DNA from: Clostridia bacterium | GTDB lineage: Bacteria; Bacillota; Clostridia; Christensenellales; Aristaeellaceae | Assembly (NCBI GenBank): GCA_017550745.1 | Contig: JAFZOG010000144.1 | Location: forward strand, 1-38,988 | DNA: 38,988 nt | Direction of reading: 5' to 3' | In this document: in pieces, positions 31,302 through 38,988 of the stretch | How the letters are laid out: each line of letters begins with the position of its first letter | Position numbering within the stretch: the first letter of the stretch is position 1 | The notes under the pieces: generated by a model | The model's input: only the letters and a program-made list of their open reading frames with translations | Database searches by the model: none | Told to the model about the DNA's origin: nothing | Translations under genes and position numbers: made by a program

Positions 31302-34300
31302 ATGGGCAAAGCAATCGTTTATGAGCAGATGATCACCATCCCCACCTATCAAGCCGCCGCGCCGGAAAAAAACCCGCTGTTCATCGAAAAGCGGGCCTAC
31401 CAGGGCAGCACGGGCAAGGTGTACCCTGTGCCGGTGACGGAAAAAATCAGCGAAACCAAAGAAGACGTACAATATAAGGCCGTCATCCTGGAAAACGATT
31501 ATCTGTACGTGATGATCCTGCCGGAATTGGGCGGCCGCATCCAGCGGGCGCTGGACAAGACCAACCATTATGATTTCGTGTATTACAACCGGGTAATCAA
31601 GCCTGCCCTGGTGGGCCTGGCAGGGCCGTGGATCAGCGGCGGCATCGAGTTCAACTGGCCCCAGCACCACCGGCCCTCCACCTTCATGCCGGTGGATTAT
31701 TCCTTCACCGAAAACCCGGACGGCTCCGCCACCGTGATATTGGGCGAAACCGACCGTATGGGCGGCACCAAAGCCAACGCCCGCATCACTTTGTATCCCG
31801 ATAAAGCCTATATCGAAATCAAGGGGCAGCTCTTCAACCCCACCGATTACCCCCAGACCTTCCTGTGGTGGGCCAACCCCGCCGTTCACGTCAACGACGA
31901 TACCTTCTCCGTGTTCCCGCCGGACGTGAACGCGGTGATGGACCACGGCAAGCGGGCCGTGTCCACCTTCCCCATCGCCACCGGCGAATACTACAAGGCG
32001 GACTATTCCGCTGGGGTGGACATTTCCCGGTACAGGAATATCAAGGTGCCCACCTCCTATATGGCGGCCCACTCCGATTTTGACTTCGTGGGCAACTTTG
32101 ACGAGGGAAGGGACGCGGGCCTGCTGCACGCAGCGGATCATCATATCAGCCCCGGCAAGAAGCAATGGACCTGGGGCAACGGAGATTTCGGCCGCATGTG
32201 GGACAGGAACCTGACGGACGAGGACGGCCCCTATATCGAGCTCATGACCGGCGTGTACTGCGACAACCAGCCGGACTTTTCCTGGCTCAAGCCCCACGAG
32301 GAAAAGAATTTCGTTCAGTATTTCATGCCCTACAAGACCGTAGGGAGGGTCAGCAACGCCACGAAGGACGCGATCCTGGGCGTGGATTTCCTGGACAGTC
32401 AGGGAAACGTGATTGCGCCCGATCCCTTCGCCTATGGGAAAGAAGCAAATGAAGCAGTTCAAAAGAAAGCCGCCAAGGCCCGGGTCAAAGTCTATGCCAC
32501 CGGAGAATACAAAAACGCCAGGATCATCGTTTGGGCGGACGGCAGGGAGATTTATCACAAAGCCGCCGATTTGAGCCCCAAAGCCGCTTTTGTGGACACG
32601 CTGAACGGGCTGCACGATTACCGGGTGGAGGTACGGGATGAAAACGGCCATGTGCTGTGCGCGTACAAGGAGTATATAAAAGAGAACCGGCCCATCCCCG
32701 AGCCTGCCGAGGCCCTGAAAAAGCCGGAAGAGATCCAATCGCTGGAAGAACTCTACCTGGCCGGGCAGCACCTGGAGCAGTACCGCCACGCCACCTTTCT
32801 GCCCGCCGATTATTATTTGGAGGGCCTGCGGCGGGATCCCACGGATATCCGCCTGAACAACGCCTACGGCCTGTATCTGCTGCGGAATGGGCAGATCGAA
32901 GAAAGCGTGCCTTTTTTCCAAACCGCCATCAAAAAACAAACCGGACGCAACCCCAACCCCTATTCCGGAGAAGCGTATTTCAACCTGGGCCTGGCCCTGG
33001 AACTGCTGGATAAGCTGCCCGAAGCCTGCGATGCTTTCTATAAAGCCACCTGGAGCGGGGAAACGGCGGGGCCTTCGTTCTTCCATCTGGCCTGCATCTG
33101 TGTAAAGGAGAATAACCTGAACCAGGCCCTCCAATTCGCGGACGAAAGCCTGCTGCGGGGCGGACACGACATGAAAGCCCGTTCCCTGAAAGCCTCCATC
33201 CTGGCGCATCTGAACAAAGACAGCGAAGCATACCGGCGTTTCCTGAACGAAAGTCTGGCCATCGACCCGCTGTATCTGTCTCTGCTGTTCCGCGATACGG
33301 ATCATGCCGCATTTGATAAAGCCACGGGCAAACGTATCGAGGAATACTTGAACGTGGCCTATGAGTTCATTGCGTTCGGCTGCTGGCAGGACGCCGCCGA
33401 CGCGCTGGCCCGATGTTCCGCGGAACATCCCATGAAGTATTACGCGAAAGCCTATGCGGAGGGCAAACTGGGAAAAACAGACGCGGCGAAGGGCGACGCG
33501 GAAAAGGCCGAAAGCCTCTCCCCTGATCTGTGCTTTCCCAATCAACTTGTGGAAAAGCTGATCCTGGAATACGCCGTTTCCATCCTGCCCGCCGCGCCGA
33601 AAGCGCATTATTACCTGGGGGAACTGCTTTACGACAAAAAACAGTACAGCGCCGCCATCCGCCATTGGCAGAAGGCGGTTCGGGAAATGCCCGGCCTGGC
33701 CCCCGCCCACCGCGGCCTGTCCATCGCCCATTACAATCACGGGGAAAAGGCCCAGGCCGAACCGGCCATTGCAGAAGCGTGCAGGCTGGAGCCGGACAAC
33801 AGCCGCTTCCTGCTGGAACAGGAGCAGCTTTTGAAGCGCCTGGAGCGCCCGGTGAAGGAGCGGCTTTCCCTGCTGGAAGCCCGCAAGGAAATCATCCCGG
33901 ATCGGTATGCCCTGATGCTGGCCTATGTCTCCCTGCTCAATCAGGACGGGCAGCATGAAAAGGCCCTCGGCCTATTGACCCATTACACCTTCCACGTCTG
34001 GGAGGGCGGCGAAGGCAAGGTGGCGGACGAATACAAAACCGCTCTGTTCGCTCTGTCTGAAAAGGCCCTTTCCGATAACAAGCCGGAGGAAGCCATCGCT
34101 TATGCAGAAAGAACCCTCGCCTATCCCGCCAACCTGGGCGAAGGCAAGCTGGAAAACGTGCCGGACAACCGGGCCTATTATACGATGGGCTGCGCCTATC
34201 GTATGCTGAAAAACGAAGCCAAGGCCAAGGAATGCTTCATGAAAGCCGCCCTCGGTTCCCAGGTGCCTCAGCCCGTGCGCTATTACAACGACCAGCCCTC

Positions 34301-34547
34301 GGATTATATCTACTATCAGGGCCTGGCCTATGCCGCCCTGGGCGAAACGGAAAAAGCGAAAAAATCCTTCCACCAGCTGATCATCTTTGGCGAACGCCAT
34401 CTCTTTGACCGGGTGGGCTATGATTTCTTCGCCGTTTCCATGCCCGAATTGGAGGTCTACCAGGACGATATCCAGAAGCGCAGCGATGATTACTGCCGCC
34501 GCATGACGGCGCTGGGCCATCAGGGCTTGCGGGAAATCGAAAAATAG
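31302..34547 (+). CDS. DUF5107 (aldose-1-epimerase-like) protein with C-terminal TPR repeats
   Basis: A 1081-residue protein. Residues ~1-390 match DUF5107, a mutarotase-like beta-sandwich: NDYLYVMILPELGGRIQRAL (~66-85), GPWISGGIEFNWPQHHRPS (~108-126), LWWANPAVHVNDDTF (~188-202) and the His-rich LLHAADHHISPGKKQWTWGN (~274-293). A short beta linker (390-465) precedes a long helical region with tetratricopeptide repeats, e.g. PTDIRLNNAYGLYLLRNGQI, GEAYFNLGLALELLDKLPEA and PKAHYYLGELLYDKKQYSAA. DUF5107 proteins accompany glycoside hydrolases in carbohydrate operons, and an epimerase or carbohydrate-binding role is inferred. GAGGGGGA precedes ATG 31302. No signal peptide, so it should be cytoplasmic with the GH35 enzyme. 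Confidence 0.85.
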   Translation: MGKAIVYEQMITIPTYQAAAPEKNPLFIEKRAYQGSTGKVYPVPVTEKISETKEDVQYKAVILENDYLYVMILPELGGRIQRALDKTNHYDFVYYNRVIKPALVGLAGPWISGGIEFNWPQHHRPSTFMPVDYSFTENPDGSATVILGETDRMGGTKANARITLYPDKAYIEIKGQLFNPTDYPQTFLWWANPAVHVNDDTFSVFPPDVNAVMDHGKRAVSTFPIATGEYYKADYSAGVDISRYRNIKVPTSYMAAHSDFDFVGNFDEGRDAGLLHAADHHISPGKKQWTWGNGDFGRMWDRNLTDEDGPYIELMTGVYCDNQPDFSWLKPHEEKNFVQYFMPYKTVGRVSNATKDAILGVDFLDSQGNVIAPDPFAYGKEANEAVQKKAAKARVKVYATGEYKNARIIVWADGREIYHKAADLSPKAAFVDTLNGLHDYRVEVRDENGHVLCAYKEYIKENRPIPEPAEALKKPEEIQSLEELYLAGQHLEQYRHATFLPADYYLEGLRRDPTDIRLNNAYGLYLLRNGQIEESVPFFQTAIKKQTGRNPNPYSGEAYFNLGLALELLDKLPEACDAFYKATWSGETAGPSFFHLACICVKENNLNQALQFADESLLRGGHDMKARSLKASILAHLNKDSEAYRRFLNESLAIDPLYLSLLFRDTDHAAFDKATGKRIEEYLNVAYEFIAFGCWQDAADALARCSAEHPMKYYAKAYAEGKLGKTDAAKGDAEKAESLSPDLCFPNQLVEKLILEYAVSILPAAPKAHYYLGELLYDKKQYSAAIRHWQKAVREMPGLAPAHRGLSIAHYNHGEKAQAEPAIAEACRLEPDNSRFLLEQEQLLKRLERPVKERLSLLEARKEIIPDRYALMLAYVSLLNQDGQHEKALGLLTHYTFHVWEGGEGKVADEYKTALFALSEKALSDNKPEEAIAYAERTLAYPANLGEGKLENVPDNRAYYTMGCAYRMLKNEAKAKECFMKAALGSQVPQPVRYYNDQPSDYIYYQGLAYAALGETEKAKKSFHQLIIFGERHLFDRVGYDFFAVSMPELEVYQDDIQKRSDDYCRRMTALGHQGLREIEK

Positions 34548-34578
34548 TGCCCGCCCCATTGAATCTTGAACGAAAAAA

Positions 34579-34600
34579 ATCGTTCCGGACAAGGAACGAT
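34579..34600 (+). other. Small hairpin downstream of the DUF5107 gene
   Basis: ATCGTTCC (34579-34586) pairs perfectly with GGAACGAT (34593-34600) around GGACAA. No T run follows. It sits between the operon stop and the main terminator. Confidence 0.45.
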
Positions 34601-34640
34601 GTCCCGGGAATACCGGACGTGTATTCAAAGTGATTTGCAA

Positions 34641-34676
34641 GCCTGCCCGCTCCGTTTATGTCGGGCGGCTTTTTTG
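34641..34676 (+). terminator. Terminator of the GH35/DUF5107 operon
   Basis: GCCTGCCCG pairs with CGGGCGGC (one bulged T) around a 12-base loop and is followed by TTTTTT on the plus strand. Confidence 0.75.
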
Positions 34677-34716
34677 TTTGGCCTGGGCATATGCTGTAAA
34701 CGGAGGTGAATGGAAC

Positions 34717-35349
34717 ATGCTGTCCTTTCTTTTTTGGCTCTTTCGGGATGCGCTGTTTTTCTTTGGCATTGTCACCGGCCGCGGAAGCTTTCCCCGTCCC
34801 CTTTCCCGTGAGGAAGAAAAACACGCGCTGAAAGCCATGCTGACAGGGGACGAAGAAGCCCGCCAAAAACTGATCGAGCACAATCTCCGCCTGGTTTCGC
34901 ACATCGCCCGCAAGTACACCGTGCCCGGCTTTACGCCGGAAGACCTGGTATCCGTCGGCGCTCTGGGGCTGGTGAAAGCGGTGGACACCTTCAAACCGGA
35001 CTCCGGCGCCCTGCTTTCTTCTTATGCCGCGCGCTGTATTGAAAATGAAATACTGATGCTGCTCCGGGCATCCCGGAAGCGGCGGGGAGACGTGAGCCTG
35101 TCCGACCCGGTGGGAACAGACGGGGAAGGAAATGATATCTCCTTTATGGACATTCTCGGCACCGACGCGGGATATGTGGAGGACGAAGCCGTTCGGCGGG
35201 TGACATTCAAGCAGGCGCTGCAGGCTGTAAAGCTCCTTCCCAAAAAAGAGCGCATGGTCATCGAAATGCGCTACGGCCTGCTGGACGGCGTGATGCATCC
35301 GCAGCACGAGGCGGCGGCAGCGCTGAATATTTCCAGAAGCTATGTATAG
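34717..35349 (+). pseudogene. sigK: Sporulation sigma factor SigK, truncated in the region 4.2 recognition helix
   Basis: A 210-codon frame with SigK hallmarks: a hydrophobic pro-sequence (MLSFLFWLFRDALFFFGIVT), FPRPLSREEE, IEHNLRLVSHIARKY, DLVSVGALGLVKAVDTF, YAARCIENEILMLLRA and the SigE/SigK-type SLSDPVGTDGEGNDISFMDI. It ends at TAG right after LNISRSYV, where functional SigK proteins continue SRIEKKAL and ~25 more residues. The cut falls inside the DNA-reading helix, and no frame downstream restores the missing part. The preceding segment HPQHEAAAAL also departs from the usual TQREIAKxL. Promoter -35 recognition should be lost, so I call it a decayed gene. The mother-cell sigma factor supports descent from an endospore former. 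Confidence 0.75.
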
Positions 35350-35497
35350 CGCCGCCACTATTGTAAACGATATGCAAAGGCCGGCAAAAGCATGTGAGAA
35401 TTTGTGTGTTATTGAGTAGATAGGGCCATTCATTAATCCTCTACGCTATGCAGGCGGGGGCATTCTCCGCCAAAATCACTCCATCACTTTGAGGATT
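35350..35497. other. Intergenic region after truncated sigK
   Basis: No remnant of the sigK 3' end is visible in any frame. A GGCGG/CCGCC stem (35452-35470) lies here without a T run. No mobile-element sequence is recognised. Confidence 0.4.
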
Positions 35498-36862
35498 TCA
35501 CATATATTGATAAATTATCACATTGACACCGCAATCCGTGGTATACACAAAATGGGTGGCTATAATAACGTTTTCCTGATTCTGAAGTAAATACACCTGT
35601 GCCTGTGAAATTCCCTTGTCATTTTCATGAAACATGAGGGAAGACACCAGCAGCCCGCTTTCCAGGCTCGAAGGGGAACCGAAACGCTGTCCGCAGGAGA
35701 GTTCTTTTTCAGCGTACACCTGTTTCACTGCGGCATCCGTGGTAATGAAGCTGTACTGTCCGTTGATGCCCTGCGGAGGAACAAGCGTATCCTGCGCGGT
35801 GAAGGCGAATTCATCCACTTCAAACAAAGGGGCGTCTTCTGTTTCTCCCGCGAACCACAGGAAATACAGGCTGGTGCCTTGCTGATTCAGCATCACCAGC
35901 GCGCGGGCACGGGCATATGTGTTGGCCCGGCTGTCATTCAGCCAGTTTGCATTCAGCGCTTTGGCTTCCTTCCAAGGCATTCCGAAATAAAAGCCATAGC
36001 CGGGCATCGGATAAAAAACCTGCGGTGCCGCCGCTTCCTGGGCTGTGGTTCCGTTCGTGGACAAGTCCGGTGTGATGACCGCAGGAATTTGGGGGATCAC
36101 AGGCACCGCAGGCTGATCTCCGCCTTTGAGCCAGTCCACCAGCGCCTTGAGTTCATCAATGGCAGATTTCCAGGTACTGTTCAGCGCATTTAATATCTTT
36201 TCTTTTGCCGCTTGAGCGATATCGCCTGCGTTTTCGGCAAGCTCGCCCGCTTTCTGTACGGCGGCGCCTTGGACTTGGTCAGCCGTGTTTTTCACGCTTT
36301 CCAGAATGCCGGATACCTGTTCGGATAATTCCTTCAGCTTCTCCGAGACAGTATCCCCGGCCTGCTCCACATAGGGGGTCACTGATTCTTTGGTGTCCGC
36401 CAGAATATCCGCAAGCTGCTCGGACAGTTGATCCAGCGTCTCGCCGGCGGTATCTTGCACCACCTCCACATATTGGGGCAAAGCAGTTTTAGCGTTTTCC
36501 AAAGTATCGGAAATCTGCTCCGACCACTCTTTAACCTTCCCAATCACAGCTGTTTTCCCCATTTCCACCGCGATGGGAGCAAGCGCCTGGGCGTTCCCCA
36601 GGACAGTGGCTGCCTGATCAGAATACTCTTCCACCTTTCCGGTGGCTTCGGTCAAAGCGCCGCTGACGGTTTCAGACAGCTCGCCAGCCTTTTCAGTGAT
36701 GATTTCGGCGGCTTTCTCACTCGCCTCTTCAACGTCCTCGCGCAAACTATCCACTGCCGCTGACAGGAGTTCCTTCCAGTCCGTTTTCGTTTCCTCCGCA
36801 AATCCAAGGCTGGCACTGGAAAGCAATATAAGAACCATCAGCAAAGCCAACATTCTCTTCAT
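35498..36862 (-). CDS. Secreted helical (apolipoprotein/LEA-like) protein with C-terminal globular domain
   Basis: A 454-residue exported protein. Residues 1-22 are a signal peptide (MKRMLALLMVLILLSSASLG then FA). Residues ~25-245 are almost entirely amphipathic helix, rich in Ala, Glu, Lys, Thr and Val with a rough 11-residue rhythm, e.g. EKAGELSETVSGALTEATGK and EKLKELSEQVSGILESVKNT. This resembles apolipoprotein-A/LEA-type repeats, which wrap membranes or form extended coiled bundles. A Pro/Ile linker (QPAVPVIPQIPAVITPD, ~248-264) leads to a ~180-residue globular domain with aromatic residues (FYPMPGYGFYFGMPWKE), function unknown. AAAGGAGG precedes the ATG, and a promoter with an extended -10 lies upstream. 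I do not recognise the family. Confidence 0.75.
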   Translation of the reverse strand: MKRMLALLMVLILLSSASLGFAEETKTDWKELLSAAVDSLREDVEEASEKAAEIITEKAGELSETVSGALTEATGKVEEYSDQAATVLGNAQALAPIAVEMGKTAVIGKVKEWSEQISDTLENAKTALPQYVEVVQDTAGETLDQLSEQLADILADTKESVTPYVEQAGDTVSEKLKELSEQVSGILESVKNTADQVQGAAVQKAGELAENAGDIAQAAKEKILNALNSTWKSAIDELKALVDWLKGGDQPAVPVIPQIPAVITPDLSTNGTTAQEAAAPQVFYPMPGYGFYFGMPWKEAKALNANWLNDSRANTYARARALVMLNQQGTSLYFLWFAGETEDAPLFEVDEFAFTAQDTLVPPQGINGQYSFITTDAAVKQVYAEKELSCGQRFGSPSSLESGLLVSSLMFHENDKGISQAQVYLLQNQENVIIATHFVYTTDCGVNVIIYQYM

Positions 36863-36953
36863 TATTATTCCCTCCTTTATTGTAAATAACGGCTGCGGGA
36901 TTCGGGGTTTGATCGGTGTATGAATGATGTTTCCTTTTCATCCCTGCGCCTTG

Positions 36954-36982
36954 ATTATATCATAGGAGCGCCTCCCGTACAA
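36954..36982 (-). promoter_or_regulatory. Promoter of the helical secreted protein
   Basis: On the minus strand, TTGTAC (36977-36982) and TATAAT (36954-36959) are 17 bases apart, with TGA directly before the -10 giving an extended -10 character. Confidence 0.65.
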
Positions 36983-37011
36983 GCGCAGCACAGAAACTTT
37001 TTGTATAAAAC

Positions 37012-37041
37012 TTGACATGCGTTTTCCGGCTCATTTATAAT
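37012..37041 (+). promoter_or_regulatory. Promoter of the MacB-like ABC operon
   Basis: A perfect TTGACA (37012-37017) and a perfect TATAAT (37036-37041) with an 18-base spacer. The -35 elements of this and the divergent promoter lie only ~30 bases apart, so a shared regulator is possible. Confidence 0.75.
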
Positions 37042-37111
37042 ATTCCGGGGCGAGGGCTTCTGCCGCTCGGATTCCGGCGGATGAATCACCGAAGGAAAAC
37101 GGAACAAATCA

Positions 37112-37834
37112 ATGAAAGCAACGGACGAAAATAAAGCTTTGCTGCAGGCGCTGAGGCTGCGAAAAACTTATGGATCAGGGGAAAACGCTGTAAAGGCGCT
37201 GGACGGTGTGAGCCTGGAGATTTACCGGGGCGAGCTGCTGGTCATATTAGGCAGCAGCGGCAGCGGAAAATCCACGCTTTTGAATATGCTGGGCGGCATG
37301 GACAGGCCGGACAAAGGCAGCATATACTATCAAGGCAAAAAAATCAGCCGTCTGAACGACCGGGGTCTGACGGATTACCGATACAGAAATATTGGCTTTA
37401 TTTTCCAATCCTTTAACTTGATCGCTGAACTGACGGTGTGGGAGAACGTAGCCCTGACCGCTGATTTTTCGCAAGGCGCGTCTATTGTGGACCGCACGCT
37501 GCAAATCGTGGGCCTCAAGGACAAACGCGACGCTTATCCTTCCCAGCTCTCCGGCGGCCAACAGCAGCGGACGTCCATTGCCCGCGCCCTGGCGGGGCAA
37601 TCCTCGCTGCTGCTGTGCGACGAGCCTACCGGCGCGCTGGATTATGAAACGGGCAAGCAGATTCTGGTCCAATTGGAAGCGCTGGCACGGCAGCACGGAA
37701 AAACGGTTGTGATCGTGACCCATACCCAGGAAATCGGGAAAATGGCGGATCGCGTGATTCGCATGAAAGACGGGAGAATTATTGAACAAACCGTAAACAG
37801 TTATCCCATTCCTGCCGAAAGCATAGAATGGTAA
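37112..37834 (+). CDS. ABC transporter ATP-binding protein (MacB/LolD/FtsE type)
   Basis: A 240-residue ATPase. Walker [19 protein letters not shown] (~47-64), the Q-loop [18 protein letters not shown] (~98-115), signature [16 protein letters not shown] (~146-161), Walker [17 protein letters not shown] (~166-181) and the H-loop [10 protein letters not shown] (~201-210) are all intact. [11 protein letters not shown] and DEPTGALD are typical of the type VII (mechanotransmission) ABC group, which works with FtsX-like permeases. Start ATG 37112 has AAGGA upstream. It is followed 4 bases later by the permease gene, its expected partner. Roles of this group include antimicrobial peptide resistance and release of lipids or peptides from the membrane. 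Confidence 0.93.
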   Translation: MKATDENKALLQALRLRKTYGSGENAVKALDGVSLEIYRGELLVILGSSGSGKSTLLNMLGGMDRPDKGSIYYQGKKISRLNDRGLTDYRYRNIGFIFQSFNLIAELTVWENVALTADFSQGASIVDRTLQIVGLKDKRDAYPSQLSGGQQQRTSIARALAGQSSLLLCDEPTGALDYETGKQILVQLEALARQHGKTVVIVTHTQEIGKMADRVIRMKDGRIIEQTVNSYPIPAESIEW

Positions 37835-37838
37835 TCGT

Positions 37839-38988
37839 ATGAAGGGATACTTATATCGCGCAGTTTCTAAAAAGTATTGGAAGCTGCTGTTATCTATGCT
37901 GCTGGTATCCGCTTTCGGCTGCGCTACGATGACGGGAATCAGCAGCGGCTGTTTGTCGCTGGAAAAAACACTTGACGTTTATATGCGGGAGGGCGGATAT
38001 CCGGACGCGGTGGTGACCACAGACGTGACAAAGCGCAGCCAAATGGACACGCTGCTGGCTTTGGACGGCATTGCGGCGGTGAATGCGCGGCTGGTGGGCG
38101 ACGGAATCATGATCAGTCCGGAAGGGCGGTATCTGTCCGTCCGGATGATGTCCTTCGATGAAGATGATTTTCAAAAACTCTGTTTCTGGGATCGGGCGGA
38201 ATCGGACGGGCACGATCCTGTTTATCTTGAATATTTTTTTGCCAAGAATAATGGAATCAACCCGGGCGACACTGTCCAGCTGATGCACGGCAGCGAAAGC
38301 CGGCTTTGTTTTGTCGCCGGGATCGTATCCAGGCCCGAAACCCTGGCGATGGAGGTTTCGGATGAAATCAGCATCAACAGCGACGATTTTGGCTATGCCT
38401 ACGCGCCTCGCGCTTTGCTGGAAAAAGAAGTCAATCCGGAATATCGGGACGGGATGCTTGAATGGGAACAGAAAAACAGCGAGCTGGCAGACGTGGAACA
38501 GACGGCGAAGCAGGATTATGAAAGAGCCCTCAGCCAGCTCAGCCAGGCGGAAACAGAGCTGCAGGAGAGTAAAAGAGAGTTTGCGGAAAAGCGGGAAGAA
38601 ACGGAAGAACAGCTGGCAGAGCTGGCCAGAAGCAGGGATGAATTGAAAGCCGCCGGAAAAGAATTGTCCGTCGGCAAGGCGGAAGCGATCCTGAACCAAA
38701 GGAAATTTAGCGCGAAAAAAATCCAGGCCAAAGCAAAAAAAGCGGAACTGCAGCAAGCCCAGGAAGAACTGGACAAAAAACGGGCTGAACTGGCAGAGGC
38801 CGAACAGGCCCTGCTAAAGCAGCGGGACGCGCTCATGGAGCCGCTGGCGGAAGCGCAAAGCCAGCTTTCCGCCCTGGAAGAAACGGAAAAGCAGCTGCTT
38901 GCAGGCAAAGAAGAATTGGCAAACGCCCGAGCGGAAACCCAGAAGCTGCAGCAGGAGTTAAAACTGGGCCAAGTTGAGCTGAATAACA
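37839..38988 (+). CDS. FtsX-like ABC permease with long extracytoplasmic coiled coil (partial, runs off the window)
   Basis: An open frame from ATG 37839 to the right edge (383 codons so far). It begins MKGYLYRAVSKKYWKLLLSM, a cytoplasmic start and first membrane helix (~14-35), followed by an extracytoplasmic domain with DVYMREGGYPDAVVTTDVTK and the strand-rich INPGDTVQLMHGSESRLCFV (~145-165), as in MacB-type periplasmic domains. From ~residue 205 to the edge it is a highly charged heptad-like coiled coil (QLSQAETELQESKREFAEKR and similar). No C-terminal membrane helices are in view yet. Large clostridial permeases of this kind carry hundreds of coiled-coil residues between the first helix and later helices. 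It forms an operon with the ATPase before it. Confidence 0.85.
   Translation, partial: MKGYLYRAVSKKYWKLLLSMLLVSAFGCATMTGISSGCLSLEKTLDVYMREGGYPDAVVTTDVTKRSQMDTLLALDGIAAVNARLVGDGIMISPEGRYLSVRMMSFDEDDFQKLCFWDRAESDGHDPVYLEYFFAKNNGINPGDTVQLMHGSESRLCFVAGIVSRPETLAMEVSDEISINSDDFGYAYAPRALLEKEVNPEYRDGMLEWEQKNSELADVEQTAKQDYERALSQLSQAETELQESKREFAEKREETEEQLAELARSRDELKAAGKELSVGKAEAILNQRKFSAKKIQAKAKKAELQQAQEELDKKRAELAEAEQALLKQRDALMEPLAEAQSQLSALEETEKQLLAGKEELANARAETQKLQQELKLGQVELNN

Noticed and set aside
31026-33956. A 976-codon minus-strand open frame opposite the GH35 end and DUF5107 gene
   Set aside because: Antisense shadow caused by codon bias; it spans two unrelated sense genes and has no recognisable domain.

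Overview
The window looks like chromosomal DNA of an anaerobic, fermentative member of the Clostridia (Bacillota), probably a gut or rumen organism. The clues are strong AGGAGG ribosome binding sites, TTGACA/TATAAT promoters, a SigK-type sporulation sigma factor (truncated), a Gram-positive type heterodimeric ABC exporter, an HD-GYP protein of a kind common in Clostridia, and secreted SH3-repeat proteins. Genes use GC-rich third positions, which creates very long meaningless antisense reading frames. The family-level placement (Oscillospiraceae or Christensenellales relatives) is inference only.

Region 1 (1-6060) is a gene graveyard around three tRNA genes. It holds a minus-strand promoter at the left edge, a remnant of a secreted sensor with an in-frame stop, one intact membrane HD-GYP phosphodiesterase, a fragment of a solute-binding sensor domain, tRNA-Ser(UGA) and tRNA-Ser(GCU), the tail of a lost tyrosine integrase beside the second tRNA, a Pro/Gln/Asn/Gly repeat remnant, tRNA-Leu(GAG), and the C-terminal half of a metallo-beta-lactamase-fold protein placed behind a promoter with two palindromic boxes resembling metal-repressor operators. 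A 23-bp imperfect hairpin lies upstream of the first tRNA.

Region 2 (6134-19403) is the centrepiece, a co-directional cluster for tricarboxylate use. It encodes a tripartite tricarboxylate transporter (binding protein, small and large membrane subunits), an aconitase-superfamily hydratase, a flavin-reductase-like protein, a YhcH/YjgK/YiaL protein, a split ChrA-type transporter pair, the three citrate lyase subunits (CitD, CitE, CitF), a CitX-CitG fusion that makes and attaches the prosthetic group, and the citrate lyase ligase CitC. A simple reading is: import a tricarboxylate, convert it to citrate with the hydratase if needed, and cleave citrate to acetate and oxaloacetate. Stable hairpins lie between several cistrons. 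No oxaloacetate decarboxylase, classical citrate permease or regulator gene is in the window.

Region 3 (19445-25781) is on the minus strand: a heterodimeric ABC exporter operon with its promoter, a MITE/REP-like palindromic repeat, and an operon of a GPH-type sugar symporter and a monoacylglycerol-lipase-like hydrolase.

Region 4 (25890-38988) holds secreted proteins (a triple-SH3 protein, a 621-residue protein of unknown function, a helical apolipoprotein-like protein), a GH35 beta-galactosidase paired with a DUF5107/TPR protein under one promoter, a sigK gene truncated inside its DNA-reading helix, and the start of a MacB/FtsX-type ABC system whose permease carries a long coiled coil and runs off the right edge.
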